In this document: in pieces, positions 11,773 to 23,659 of the stretch
Layout: every line of letters starts with the position of its first letter
Position numbering within the stretch: position 1 is the stretch's first letter
Assembly: GCA_008360955.1 (NCBI GenBank)
Contig: LUCM01010538.1
Span: 299,564 to 363,563 of the forward strand
From: Fasciolopsis buskii
Lineage: Eukaryota > Platyhelminthes > Trematoda > Plagiorchiida > Fasciolidae
Length of the DNA: 64,000 bases
Direction of reading: 5' to 3'
The notes under the pieces: generated by a model
What the model was told of the DNA's origin: nothing
The model's database searches: none
What the model saw: only the letters and a program-made list of their open reading frames with translations
Made by a program: the position numbers and the translations under genes

Positions 11773-11957
11773 TATTTTACTTTCATTCTCACAAAGTTTC
11801 AACTAATTTTATTCCTTCCTGTGACGTTTTATCAAGAAAGGATTGTAATTTGTTAACCTGGTCTCCACGGTTCATGCTATAAGTATTGCATTTCGCTTTG
11901 CTATCAGAAGCAGTCCAAAACAATTTCATCGAGGTCGTCCGTCTTTTTTAGTTTTTG

Positions 11958-11963
11958 AATAAA
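11958..11963 (+). terminator. polyadenylation signal after the three-exon gene
   Basis: AATAAA, 185 bp past the stop codon at 11772, in the sense orientation of that gene. Confidence 0.35.
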
Positions 11964-12002
11964 AAGAACCTAGGAATACGGAAGATGTTAGTAGTAGGAG
12001 AT

Positions 12003-12670
12003 TGAATGTTTTCATGAAATAATTCACCGTGTGATATTATCGCTCAACTCACCATAAAGAAACCATGGAAGCACCGTACAGCTGTTTCATCCTTGTTAGG
12101 AATCATGAGCAGTGCATATGGACCGCGCCCGAACTGGGACGCGAACCCGAACCCGAACCCGAACCCGAACAAGGACGAACGATTCTGAGTCGAACGCCTT
12201 AGCCATTACGCTACCGGGCAGGCTCTGAACGGTTTGTTCAACTTCACCACATCATGTTGCACCTATCTGTCACTGGTTTGCACGGTTACTGTCCGCCAGC
12301 TCTAAGCAGTCAAGCTCTGTAGGTCATGTTCAAAGACTTTGTCGTACTTAGGTTACCTGCAGAGAAGTCATCTATCAGTAGGGGTCGATCGGTATGAGCT
12401 AGCGGACAGTAACCGTGCAAATCAGTGACGGATATGTGCAACATGATCATGTGGTGAAGTTGAACAAACCGTTCAGAGCCTGCGTGGTAGCGTAATGGCT
12501 AAGGCGTTCGACTCAGAATCGTTCGTGCTGATTTCGCGTCCCAGTTCGGGCGCGGTCCATATGCACTGTTCATGAATCCTACCAAGGATCAAACAAATGT
12601 ACAGTGCTTCCATGGTTTGTTCATGGTCAGCTGAGCGATCATATCACAAGGTGAATTATTTCATGAATAC
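12003..12670. mobile_element. foldback element with a tRNA-like sequence in each arm
   Basis: The left arm (about 12008-12300) and the right arm (about 12398-12668) are inverted copies, sharing for example CATGAAATAATTCACC at the outer ends and CGGACAGTAACCGTGCAAA near the centre, with a loop of about 90 nt. Each arm contains a Pol III-type unit. On the plus strand of the right arm an A-box-like stretch (TAGCGTAATGGCTAAGG) lies at about 12488-12504 and a B-box-like stretch (AGTTCGGGC) at 12543-12551. The left arm carries the same unit reversed, with a hexamer expansion at 12143-12170 that is missing in the right arm. Transcripts through the element could fold into a long hairpin. The anticodon arm pairs poorly, so these are not functional tRNA genes. 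Confidence 0.75.
12143..12170 (+). repeat. short tandem hexamer (GAACCC), about 4.7 copies
   Basis: Four perfect GAACCC units plus GAAC inside the left arm of the foldback element. The corresponding place in the right arm (about 12520-12537) has unrelated sequence, so the expansion happened after the two arms formed. Confidence 0.85.
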
Positions 12671-12999
12671 GGAACAGTAAGTTGTGAAATAGGATTTCGA
12701 TAGTCATCTCCGGTCTGTGGGTCTTTCTTTGATCTATTATTTGCAAGTAAACGTTCGTCCTTATAATGAGTGATCCACCCACACTTCAATCAACGCGTAT
12801 CCAATGGTCCATTTTTTGAAACCCCGGTCAAACCACCTTGTTTCAATCACTAACCTACGCAACTGGAATAAATACCTTCGAACGAAGCAAAGCGTTTTTT
12901 TTTCTTGTGATTCGTAATTGCTCACTGTAAACTACTGAAATGATGTAACTTATAAGATTTAGAATAAATACTTAGTTCTGTGGAATTAGTAATGCTCAC

Positions 13000-15900
13000 G
13001 GTGGTCACAACTGCATTTTGGTTCAGCACACTGTAGGCAGCTTTTCACGGAAGTTCTAAAGGATTGGACTGTTTTAATTTCTATCCAGTGTGTCCACGTT
13101 CGGTCAGGAAGCGACATACTTAATATACTTTTGTAACCAGTAGATAAATAAATATTTTCTCCGAGTAATAATACTTATCTAGGCAGGAGTGTTTTCAATA
13201 AGTGATCCAAATCTTGACATTTCTAATCAAAGCGAGACGTTCGTCTCCCTCAAACACATACATTCCAACCACACTAATGTCATCCGTACTTTTGTGGAGC
13301 CAAAGTTGCAAATTTGTAACTTGAAATTCGTTTAGCACGACTGCCTAAGTGTTGCTTGGATGCGCAGGGGAATGATATACTCAGGAAGTCATTTTTTGAG
13401 TTCCTTCTTAAGTACTTCAATCCTGTTCGTTTGTTTCACTTTTGATATTTCTTTTGTTTCTTTATCCCCTAAGAATTTTCATCATGAACGATGTCGGGCA
13501 TTTTCCCAACTCTCTTGAAGTTTTGACTTTAGTTTTTGTTTTCTGTCGCTCAAATAATGGTTTGTGACAATAGATATTCACCTACGTGATTCTCCCCGAT
13601 GGTCGTGTCCATCCCAGCTCATAGGGTTATCATCTTCCTGGCATGTAGAACGTATACGGCTTGGTTTTAGCTAGTGGTCTGGACTTTTGAATTAGTAGTG
13701 CGCAATTGGATGTTATAACTTCCGGCTCCTCCAAAATAGTCCAACCCTTCACTTCACAACCAGAAATCGTCGGCTTAACGGCGGCAACTTAAACAGATGA
13801 CATTATTTTTATTTTATTCTTACTAGACAAGTTGGTGAACAAGCTTGTCATTGTCAGATCAAGAAATATGCAATGTCTACCCACGTTCTTACTGATCACG
13901 CCGTCAGTGTCCGGCTTGATCGAAAAAGTCAATCATGGAGAATAAATAAGAGCTAGGGAACATCGCCTATCAAAATGCTACTCAGGCGAATCTGTTGAAG
14001 CCCGAGGAGGTTTGAACAAGACGTCAATGGTTTCACTTACGAATAGATTACTTAGTTTTGAATGAGCCCGTTCTGCTGTAGGCTTATTTATTAGGATAAA
14101 TTTTAGTTGAGGATGAATTTCAGCGGCAATTTTTTCAAAACAACCTAGTCATTATTTAGTGGGTGGTAAATTATGTGAAATTAAGAAGAACTAGTAGCGT
14201 CAAAATGTTATACAAAATTTTCAAAATCGAGTTATTATGCCCTTATTTTAGGCAGTGACATCCTACAAAAATCACAAGGTTTTGCTGTAAACTTAGTTTA
14301 CAAATAGCGAATTTTACACATGGAGGTGAACACTTCTTGTTCATTTCATAAGTGGTTTTTCGGTGAAAGCTTTTAACTCTAACTTTGTGTGCCCTCATCC
14401 GCGGTCGAAATAAAAGGAGGGATTACCATGTGAAGTTGCTTTCTTTTCGTCCCTATAAATGCACTCACTGACTGTATAGTCTGGAACTTAAAGGTTTATA
14501 AGTAAATCAGTTCACCAGTTTGCTTTGTTGGCAATGTCCAGAGAAGTCAGTTATTTCAAATGCTGATGTACTGGTCAAAAATGATATATATCTGACTGTT
14601 TTCACATTCGATATTTGGTACTAAGCCAAATGAGTATTCAGGGCAGAATCATTGTGGATACTTAAAAGCGGTCAATTGACCGGCAACGTGCGATCACATT
14701 TTTAAAAAATTCTTAAAAACCCAGAAGTCATAACACCAGATGCTATCTGATCTCTAGTGTTTTATCTACTGTGAGCACTCAGCTTTTTTTGTAATTTAGA
14801 CTGTGGCAAGCAGAATGCGAGGGAACAAGATGGCCACCATAAGTTAGAAACAAATTCGGTTATCTTCATTCTTAAAACGATCACAGACCACCAAGATATT
14901 GTCTTCATTTGCACCATTTTTGCTTCACTGGTTAATTCTTAGATCGACCCATGAATTTCGGAGCAAGTACTTTTTTATTTATTTCTTCTACGCATTCCCA
15001 CATGTCACTGTTGTTGCGTAATAGGAATGTAATGTTGTTACATGGCGAACAATTTGGAGGACAAAATTTAATCTTACTCTATGGACAACTCGTAGCAGCA
15101 ACATTGTACCGTGTTCGTACGTGACTCTTTGCCTTCATTTTCTACATCCAATGGTGTCTGAATTCTATATATTTATTAATTGAACTGAAATATTTGTATC
15201 TAAAATTTCCGTGCTTCTGTTTCGGTAAAAAGCGGAGCAAATTGGACGGAAATGGTAGGTCTTACGGTGCATTTGGTAAAACAATTAAGCATAAATCATG
15301 GTTTTCCAACCAAACAACTTGGTGACATAAAATCTAATCAAAGTTCTTCAGATTCTCCTGAACCGGAATTTTTATTGGCTTTCAGACGGGAACTGTTTGT
15401 GCTACTGTGCTTCAAGGTCGATCAGTAAAAATTTGATAATCGGCTATTTTTCGCTAAAGCACTGGACTTACCGCGTAAACAATTGAAGCCTGTAAAGAAG
15501 TGCAAACCCTCTCAAAGATCTCATCGGTAATTGCTAATAGCGTATGGTCGACGTTAATACGTGTGAACGACTGATTTTCGAACTCCATCTTTCTCGCACT
15601 CAATTTAGTCTGAATCAGTTAAACTTGCACGTAAAAAGTATTATACTCGAGTTGGTTTTCGTTCGTGCTTACTAATGACGGACTAACACCGGCAAACCTA
15701 GAGTTTACATTCGAACCTTCAACTGGGAGGTCGTGTGTGTTGGTGACGCGCGACAAACTTTGGTATAAGGTTGATACCGTGAGTGCGATGAAAAATATGC
15801 ATCACAGATCAAGTCTGACGAGATAAGTTGATCAGACGGCTTAAGGTCAATGGGTGAAAGTTGCCGTTCGAAGACGTGTACGTCAAATACAAAGGCAACT

Positions 15901-17200
15901 ATGTCTCCTGTAAGTTCTCGACGTAAAACGTGAGTAGTGCAAACCGGAGGGGTGAAGTGAAATGGTTATTTGCGTCAAAACCTTTACTGTGACTATGAAA
16001 TCAAATTGTTGATCGTTTTCTTCTTCATGTTTTCTAAAGCATTGGAAGAAAATTTGATTATTCCGGGAAGGGGAGCTTCTTGCTTATTTATGGAGCTTCT
16101 CGTTATGCTTCTAATGGCCGTGTCCTTTTGGTGGAAGCATCAAAGGATCAGCCTCAAAATTCGGAGCAGAGAATAATGAATGACTAAACAAAAGCCGTGA
16201 AAACATCATTTATTCTATGAGGTTCTCTTTCAGTGTTGTTGCCTTTCAGTAAAACAATATTTTTCATTTTCGATGTTCTTCTGTCATTGTCAGCAGATTT
16301 TTCAAAGGCATGTTTTCGAAATATTCGAAAAATTAATCATTTCATTTTTTCGATGAAAAAATTAATGTGTTCATGTTTTGAAGAAGTACGTTCAGAAAAA
16401 TACCGAAGACTGATATGACGAATGTTCATTATTGATGCTGTTCTTTAACTCTTCTGAGATAATCGTTTGGGGAAATTGTGGTAGCTTGCTTATTTTATAT
16501 CTAATGTGTAACAAAACTTGCCATAGTCAGCCTACATCTTCCAATTTTGATAAAATATGAATGATTCATTGCTTGTCTTCGGATTTCCCCCTACTATTGA
16601 CGCGTGTACGGTGCAGGTAGCTTAGAGAGCACGACAAGGTGAAAGTTGAGTCCCAAAGGTGTGCAAACAACATCCCACTGATTGGCCCATTTTGGCGTTA
16701 AGCCCATCTCGTTCCAAAATAAACACGTTTTAGAACTTTCTGAATTTGTCAGCTACAGGGCTTCCTAGTGAACTCAACAGAACACATTATTTAGAAACTG
16801 CAACAAGTCAGATCATTGCACTAAACTGAACATTTGAATCAGATGATTTTTTCAGGTTGTAACGCTCTATTTATTTAAAAGATTGCACTTAAATTGGTTT
16901 TCAAACTTCCGGACTCCAGCCAGATATGAAAACTCCAAAAAATTAATTATCGAACATTCCAACTGCAAGTGAATATAAAGACGCAAAGTTGGTCCCAAAA
17001 TAAAATAGTTGGAAACATTTTGTTTTGACAAGCACGTCATTTGATTATCAATTGCTAACCACGACCATTTCACCAATTTACTATTAAGGAATTTATGGGT
17101 TTGATGTCCTATGTCTTATAAACTCCCGACAACCAAATATGAACTGGGTGAATTTTTATATGCGTAACTTATGTCAGTCAGGATATCCGTTAGTATTAAA
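13000..17200. other. no supportable gene
   Basis: AT-rich sequence without a long frame or a phase-matched exon chain that I could defend. Isolated candidate sites were seen, for example a minus-strand ATG exon ending at the donor gtaagtcc near 15473 and a plus-strand ATGTCTCCT before gtaagttc near 15905, but no partner exon could be joined to them. The first exon of the gene at 17601 may lie here. Confidence 0.4.
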
Positions 17201-17316
17201 CCGTAGGTAAAACAGCCTTATTAAATAAAAATTGCGACACTTTATCTGAATAGAGTAAATGCCTAAATACGCGACATTCATAAGGACGCAAGCAAATATC
17301 CTGGGTTTCGTGGAAA

Positions 17317-17551
17317 TCAATTCTTAGTCAACCCACTAAAGGCTCGACCCCAAGAATTAAATGAAATAGGATTCGTCAAAACTTCAGCTGAATTCAAGCA
17401 TTCCGAGTTTAGTCCCTTTTTGACAAAACTAGGAGTTTTCACCATAAATGGCGAAGGTGGGACGTTTGATAGGTTACCTTGAAAGTATACCAGAAATTGA
17501 CTTCTGTTCAACTTGGGTTGGTATTTGTCTCACCGTATACTTTCTGCTGGT
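17317..17551 (-). CDS. 3' end of an unknown gene (exons 17551-17478 and 17428-17317)
   Basis: Exon 17551-17478 follows an acceptor (aaaccatgattag), reads 24 codons from phase 0 and ends TCAAG before gtaacctatc with two leftover bases. After a 49-nt intron ending aaaactcctag, exon 17428-17317 restores the phase with one base and reads 36 codons to TGA. The peptide is basic and polar (KYTVRQIPTQVEQKSISG in the first exon, NPISFNSWGRAFSGLTKN at the end) with no signal peptide or membrane segment. Its upstream exons must lie above 17551 on this strand, so they would overlap or flank the oppositely oriented cysteine-rich gene at 17601. No family is recognised. Confidence 0.45.
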
Positions 17552-17600
17552 CTAATCATGGTTTTCACGTTTACTGTTGCAACCATTTCTTCTGCCACAG

Positions 17601-17873
17601 ATACTTGCTCTATTACTATTGCAAATGGCACTCGCGGATCATCTTGTTGCCGCAATTGACCTTGGAGTCTTATCAAACCTCGTTCCACAAACTTGCGGTC
17701 ATTTATGCCTGCAAATGTGGAGCTACTGCAACGAGGACTGTCTCATACATAACTGTGGCAACTTTAAAGAATGTGTCGAGCAGTATCACGACTGTGCTTA
17801 TCGAATGTGTCAATTTCATTTAATTAAATATAAGCACAGAGATGTCCAAAGTAAATCTGAATCTCATCAATGA
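17601..17873 (+). CDS. small secreted eight-cysteine protein, exon 2 (first exon not located)
   Basis: The acceptor ccatttcttctgccacag ends at 17600. The frame that follows is open for 90 codons to TGA at 17871. It begins with a signal-peptide core (ILALLLLQMALA), but the only in-frame codons upstream lead to a stop with no ATG, so a first exon carrying the start must be spliced on, as in the gene at 4213-3284. The mature part has eight cysteines spaced C-x3-C-x6-C-x3-C-x4-C-x5-C-x6-C-x4-C (17694-17810), then a basic polar tail of about 20 residues. The spacing matches the other gene almost exactly while other residues differ. This points to a diverged secreted family whose target is unknown. 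Confidence 0.55.
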   Translation: MLALLLLQMALADHLVAAIDLGVLSNLVPQTCGHLCLQMWSYCNEDCLIHNCGNFKECVEQYHDCAYRMCQFHLIKYKHRDVQSKSESHQ

Positions 17874-19679
17874 CGGTCATCAACGAAGCGATTTGTTGCT
17901 TAACGCGAATATCCATTATTTGTTACCAATTTCAGTAATATAAATTTGCAATACTCTGTTAATATGTTTTGGACGAATACCCGATTGGAATACACGAACA
18001 GGTAGCGCAACGAATGAATAACGACATCGCCATCGTTGTCCGAACAGGGAATGTCGCAGTCTGCAACTGACCTAACTGCAAATACGCATCCTTAGTCTGC
18101 GGTGGTTGCTAGTTACTTGTTCAGTACTAATAAGATACATTGATAATGCAAAGGAAGATTGCTTTTCAAAAATTCGCAGATTGTTCTTTTGCATTTTAGC
18201 GAGAACGAAATGTCATAAATAAGTAACCGAGTAAACAGTTAATCATTGCGATCAGCAATTTTAACATATGTGAATTTTCAAAACAGTTTTCTTATGCGAT
18301 CATGACCGTACTTTCATTTTAACTTCATCCATAGCAGTTCTAGGATATTACATAAAGGCCCACAACTTGGAGCTAGAATGTGGAAAGCATAAAAAGGCCA
18401 AATTTTAAAATTCAGCCTACTTTTGTTTGTTAAAACGTTTTTTTGAATTCCCACTTATCCAAAACAATATTGCATATCATAAGGGAAATTGGCATTAATT
18501 GTGCCGATAACCATAGAATTAGAAACAAATACGAAAGCATTGAAAAACTTCTCACTTGTCAGCCGTATTAATTGGCCGGAGTGATATTTTGTGGGTGCCC
18601 CTGGTAGTGTCCTTTCCTTATGACCAAATGTGATTAGGCGTCACCAAAGGGATATTTGTTAGTGCTCTGTCATTATACACAATACATGCTGTACTGATTG
18701 ATACTGTAGCAAACTTGGGGTTTCTTTGTTTATCAAAGGGGGGATGATTGGCGTCTCATTTATTTCTTTTCTGATATTTTTGCGATTCTGAGATTTTTCC
18801 ATCATGCAAACGTGAAGCGGGTTGCTTGTGCAAATGAAATAATGTAATCAACAAGTAATGAACACGTTCAAATTCGGCTTTCTTGAATGATGAAAAAACC
18901 AAATAAGAAGTATAACGATTGGTGTTTTATTAAGGGCCAATACTTTGTTGTACATAAACACTTTATGGAGAACAATCGTTTCACAGGGGCCTCCTCAGGG
19001 AATCGAAGATGTAGTAAAGAACAAACATGCAACAACAATTTTTGGAGAGATTCATTCCACATGGACCAAGCGATTCAAGTTTCGGTGATTTTCTGATCAT
19101 GTTTTCCAGGAAAATGATTGCCACAAAATAGAGTTAGGTGTTGCTTGCTTGTGTTTAACTTGAAAATGTTGTTGCTTACAGTCACTACTTTGAGTATCTC
19201 CTGGATAATTCACAATTTTGTGAACATTGAGCTCATTCTCATGGTATTTTCTTCTTCAAGGAGTGCTGTGTAATATGGTGAAATTGACATATTTGCATTC
19301 GGTTGGAAGGTTCTTTATTTTTTTAATCTAATAACTGGTAATCCGTAGCGCTGACTGATAAATTCCGCGACGTAGACATTTTTTCATCCGGTTGCTCGAT
19401 ATCCTGTGCCCTCCATCACTGTGAACCAGATTAAAGCCATTCATCATATTGTGTAATAAGGGCCCAAAAATATTTACCTTAGCTCTACAATGAACCACTT
19501 CACTCTTGGCGAACACGTGTCTTTGGGGCGGGTGTGTAACATTATAAATATGACCACCCGTTTACTTCCCATGTGGCCAGCTGCATCTAATGCAATGTGT
19601 TTGCATAAGCACGCACAGTTGGCTGTGTATACGAAGTTTTTTTACCTTTCCTCGCATGAATCTCACGTTAATTAAATAT

Positions 19680-19817
19680 CAGTACACATTATTTTCAGAG
19701 AGGGAGCCGAGGTCAACAGAAGGCTACTGAGTGAAGAAGCTGACCGGCGGTGGGAGGACTCCAGTTCACAATTCCCTCGTCCAAAAGCCACGACTTTATC
19801 TGTTTGACCACCGCTAA
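19680..19817 (-). mobile_element. tRNA-derived SINE, copy 1
   Basis: On the minus strand this has an A-box-like start near 19815-19800 and a degraded B-box near 19775-19762, then a body ending in a tail like the one in the copies at 32.2 and 55.4 kb (the plus strand shows a variant of ACAATGTGCATCATTTTCCAGG at about 19683-19700). It is the most diverged of the four copies seen. Confidence 0.5.
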
Positions 19818-20413
19818 TCAATTTTTGTTGTTCTTTGTGGAAATACTCGGGTTGAAACCTCAGATACTCCACACTAAATGTGCGAATGTGGTAAATCCAA
19901 ACACTCTAACCCCCTAAATGCCCATCCTCTAGAAGAGTCAAATAGTCTAGTTGGCACTTTCCGACAGCAAACTTCCATGCAGTCTAAACTGCTTAGTAAC
20001 GCATTTCACTTTGTCTAGTACTGAATGAAACAAATGAACACTTGACTATAGTAAGCGATGAGTATCAGATTTGGAACTAATCCGCTAAAATCTTCTCAAA
20101 CTTTTATGCTAATCACAAATTTGGTTAAAATACCATTATATTTAATAAACTTACGTCGTGACAGCAAAATAGTCGATTAGTTAAAATATGTCATTTTCAT
20201 TTCGTGACGGAATCCTTCGATTTATTTCAGGTTATACAATCAATAAGCATGGACTAACATGCTCTGGGTTTTGCTGATAGCTTGTAGCATCAAATGAAGA
20301 GTAGATTAGAACCAAAGGATTATAAGAAGAAATAACTATAAGGACTCAGGATCACTGTGCACACAATGACTCCAATAAATGTGGTGTTTGGCCGTATTGC
20401 ATGTAGTGTTTAT

Positions 20414-20692
20414 TCATCTGGTTGAGAGAACCCAAGACCCCGGCCCACCCAAATCTTTTCCAAAATTCTTAGTTTGATCAAAGTTCAACCTCAACACCGG
20501 TCTAACAATTATCCTAGAGTATCCCAATATACGATAAGCTTGGTCAGCACAAAGATAACTATGAGGCTTGTGATTAATTAATATTAGTGTGCATTCACGA
20601 ATATTAATTTGTGTTATACCATAGTTACTAAGTATAACAGGAACCTCTTTTGTTTGTCCTGAACACCTTGATTCACAAAACATTTTTGTCAT
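20414..20692 (-). CDS. hypothetical 92-residue ORF
   Basis: The ATG at 20692-20690 and the stop at 20416-20414 bound an open frame of 92 codons, the longest clean one in this part. Three cysteines lie in the N-terminal half and a basic, glycine-rich end (FGKDLGGPGSW) closes the protein. The stop is followed at once by AATAAA on the same strand. It could be a terminal exon (a weak acceptor, gtaaaagcag, sits just upstream), a genuine small gene, or a fragment of a transposable element; I cannot decide. Confidence 0.25.
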   Translation of the reverse strand: MTKMFCESRCSGQTKEVPVILSNYGITQINIRECTLILINHKPHSYLCADQAYRILGYSRIIVRPVLRLNFDQTKNFGKDLGGPGSWVLSTR

Positions 20693-22607
20693 TGCAGTGC
20701 CTGCTTTTACAGATTCCCGCTTACAACCGTTGTTATGGTTTTGCTTCGGTTATATTTGAACCATTGCACTAGGCTATGGGATCACGATGATTTCTTATCG
20801 ATGATAATGTTGAGCAACCCCTTTCAAATAAGCCCGCTCAAATCTTTCTGTAACAAATCCACAAATTTTCGACTCCACTAATAACCTCTTGTCTTTTACT
20901 GATCCACCTATTAAAGCATCGTCGCATTTGACTTATTTATAGCATATGAATATGGCAGTTTTCCCCAATGACTCCTCGTAAAGTTGACCCCAAATATAAA
21001 GTGAAAATTGATATAACTGCCTTCTCCGCCGACAAATAACGGGCAGTTGGATTTTGTAAAATTTTACTTTAGAGTGTAATTGCATAGTCCGGGTAGTAGA
21101 TCTTTCATATTCAACGAATCATTGCTAATGATAGATCAAGCGGTTTCCACAAAGTTAACCAGTTTTGCATTTGGCCTGTTCGTGAACCTTGGTCTCGGGC
21201 AAAACCATGACTATTGTATTACCTGTATCCGGTTGCCTGCCACGCTGCAGTTATACGATGCATTATATGGACTTTCAACGTTGTTATTATTTGACCCTAT
21301 TCCCCTTCCCGTTCCCAAGCTCCAATAACACGAACACATCTGGATAAGCCTATTATGATATCATGACGTTGTGTTGTGATTGCAAAGATCACCTTGGGCA
21401 TGTTTTTCTTGAAGAACCCAACTCTGGCTTGCTGCACTGAATCACATAAACACATAGCCGTTGAAATGTTTTTTTCAGAAAACCAACAGAAGTAAACACC
21501 GATGGACTTTTCACAAGGAAATGCTTGTTTGTTTCAGCCAGAAACCGCTTATGAGAATGCGGCAGACGATTCATGAGCGAGGCTTTAATACTGTTGCAAC
21601 AACAGATCGATCTATTTTTTGGCTAACCCACGAACTATCTGAACGTTTCCCACTGCGTGGCTCATCATTAACAACAATTTCAAATTGCCCTGACAGATTT
21701 GTGTTTTATAACTTGTGCATTACTGACTGTACTCAAATTCATTAGCTTCAACTATACAGTATACAAAACGTGTAAACTATACGGGTAGTAAGATCCTACT
21801 GGTCTCACCAACTATCTTCACAAAATCAGTAGAAACAAAATTCATGCAGTCTGATTTCTAACCTTCAACAGTGCTTTTACTTGCAACTGTGTTGTATAAA
21901 TGGCTCCGCATATTTACTTCGGGTTACACTGGAATCAGAAAAATGGCTCTAAACGCCAGCAAATCAAGAGCTTTTGTGGCGCAGCAGTTAACGATATCTT
22001 TCTTAAATACTCCGATTCAGTAACGCTTTATTCGTAAAGTGTTTTAAAAAATGAAGTATTGGGCTTGGCAGTTACGGAAATTGTGCACTCGGCACTCTGT
22101 ATAATTGTATTTCGGTTCTGATGCAATTGTCACTGTATCCTAGTTTGACCTTACACGTCTGTCTCCCTTTCAAAAGTCGAAAGATGAGGAAATATTAAAG
22201 ATTTTCTCCATTACTTGCCTGTATTGGATAGAACGTGGGATTTAAAGTATGTAGAAGTATTATCAACAAAATCTGAATTTCGGTAAAGGTTAGTTGGTAA
22301 CGTGTTGTGCTTTGTGCTTGAAAATATTTTCGCTCCCTACCTTGGACATTTCTGTGGCAGCTTTCATCCTTCCGTATCAACTGACGTAGTGTTGTTCATC
22401 TGACACCCTGCTTAGCACGGCGTGTCAAAACAGTTTGGTTCCTGGGAAAATCTATCGTAGAACCGGACAAAGCGCATTTACGCAACGATGACCCACAAAG
22501 TGCAGTTCTACTCTTTGTTGGGCTCTCCCCTTCGACACCCACAAACATCTACACGTTTTTAATCTTTCGCAAATCCTCCCGGAACGAGAGGAAAGATTCT
22601 TCCACAG

Positions 22608-22860
22608 CACAATGCACCTGACTGATACCACTGTAAGTTGTTATCGTTTGACTTTGCGGCCGATGAATGCTCATTTCGTTTAGCTAAGCGTACTTGAAGC
22701 ATTCTTCTGGTTTGAACTTTTCCGCAAGCCAATAAGCTTTGCGAAATTTTGGTGCATAAAAACACTATTGTCACCGTTCATCCATCGGATATCAAATTAT
22801 AGCAATCTAAATATTAGTAGAACTGCTCAGCTCTTCGGTGCTTCATGTAATCTGCCGTGA
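22608..22860 (+). CDS. candidate small protein, exons 22608-22632 and 22684-22860
   Basis: A 25-nt exon lies between the acceptor gattcttccacag and a good donor (ACT then gtaagttgtt) and contains an ATG at 22612. A 51-nt intron ends gctcatttcgtttag. The second exon starts in phase 0 and reads 58 codons to TGA at 22858. The 65-residue product is rich in Phe, Leu and Trp (LEAFFWFELFRKPISFAKFW) and so may be membrane-associated. Whether the ATG is the true start or sits in a longer transcript is unknown. No family is recognised. Confidence 0.35.
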
Positions 22861-23201
22861 TGGCGCACATCTTGAGAGTCAAAAGGACCTGCAGCAGGTT
22901 TATAACTCACTACTACAGAGTGGATTCACAAAAGACATCGAAAGATCTTCCAAATATTAATCAGCACACACCCAGGAGTTGACATCGTTCCCTTCAGCTT
23001 GACTTGATCGCGCAACTGCTAAGCGCTAGTATGACTTCTATCAATTAAGGTCATTTCCGATCATGTCATTTCGAAAATTTTTCGAACGTTCCCGAGTTCT
23101 AAAATATCACTGACTTTCTTTCCCACTAAATTGTTTGATCATTATGTTTGACATTAGCCTTCAAATTCTAGACTGCATGTTGCCCGCCAGAAAATATAGG
23201 T

Positions 23202-23224
23202 GTATATATATATAGAGAGAGAGA
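23202..23224 (+). repeat. TA/GA microsatellite
   Basis: A run of TA dinucleotides passing directly into a run of GA dinucleotides. Confidence 0.85.
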
Positions 23225-23513
23225 GGGAAGACAACAGTTCAAAACTATATCTAGCTTCATTTATTCGCTTTAATTTAACCTTTCCAGTACAAACATCGTT
23301 AGCATTCAGAGTCCATAAATTGTGAATGAAACCAAGCTTGCTTATATCTGAATAAAGAGGAAGTAAATCCATTTAGAAAACAGTTTTCACTTTTCATTTG
23401 CCGAAGGCAACAGGTCGTCGAAAATTGCCTGACCATGGTGCTTCATGTTCGTCACAGTTCTTTTGTTGGGTTCGACAAAGATCCAAAGCATTTTAGGCTC
23501 CCGTTTGCATTGC

Positions 23514-23659
23514 TTAATGTCTTGGCTTAATTCGTACTGTCCTACTGGCAAACTGCTGAGCAGTAGCTTTACCAAAGTTGTGGGAAGCGGCCGATACCTA
23601 TGGGCGCAAATCATTCAAAGCACGTACCAAATATTTTAACATCTCATGTACATAACCTC
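23514..23659 (-). CDS. 3' end of an unknown gene, exons 23659-23628 and 23597-23514, 30-nt intron
   Basis: Exon 23659-23628 follows caatacactgtag, begins with two leftover bases and ends in phase 0 (KYL) before gtacgtgc. The intron is 30 nt and ends gcgcccatag. The last exon reads 27 codons from phase 0 to TAA. The C-terminus is basic and polar, with SAASHNFGKATAQQFASRTV followed by RIKPRH, and looks like a conserved intracellular protein tail. A longer frame on the same strand (23614-23387) overlaps it but looks less natural and has no upstream match in phase. Family unknown. Confidence 0.45.

Noticed and set aside
12143..12170. Telomere-like repeat
   Set aside because: It is a short GAACCC hexamer inside a transposon arm; the unit is not a known telomere repeat and the run is under five copies.
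12476..12560. A functional tRNA gene
   Set aside because: A- and B-box-like stretches are present, but the anticodon arm pairs poorly and the unit lies inside a repeated foldback element.
23387..23614. 75-codon minus-strand frame
   Set aside because: An overlapping frame on the same strand joins in phase to an upstream exon over a 30-nt intron and gives a more natural protein end.
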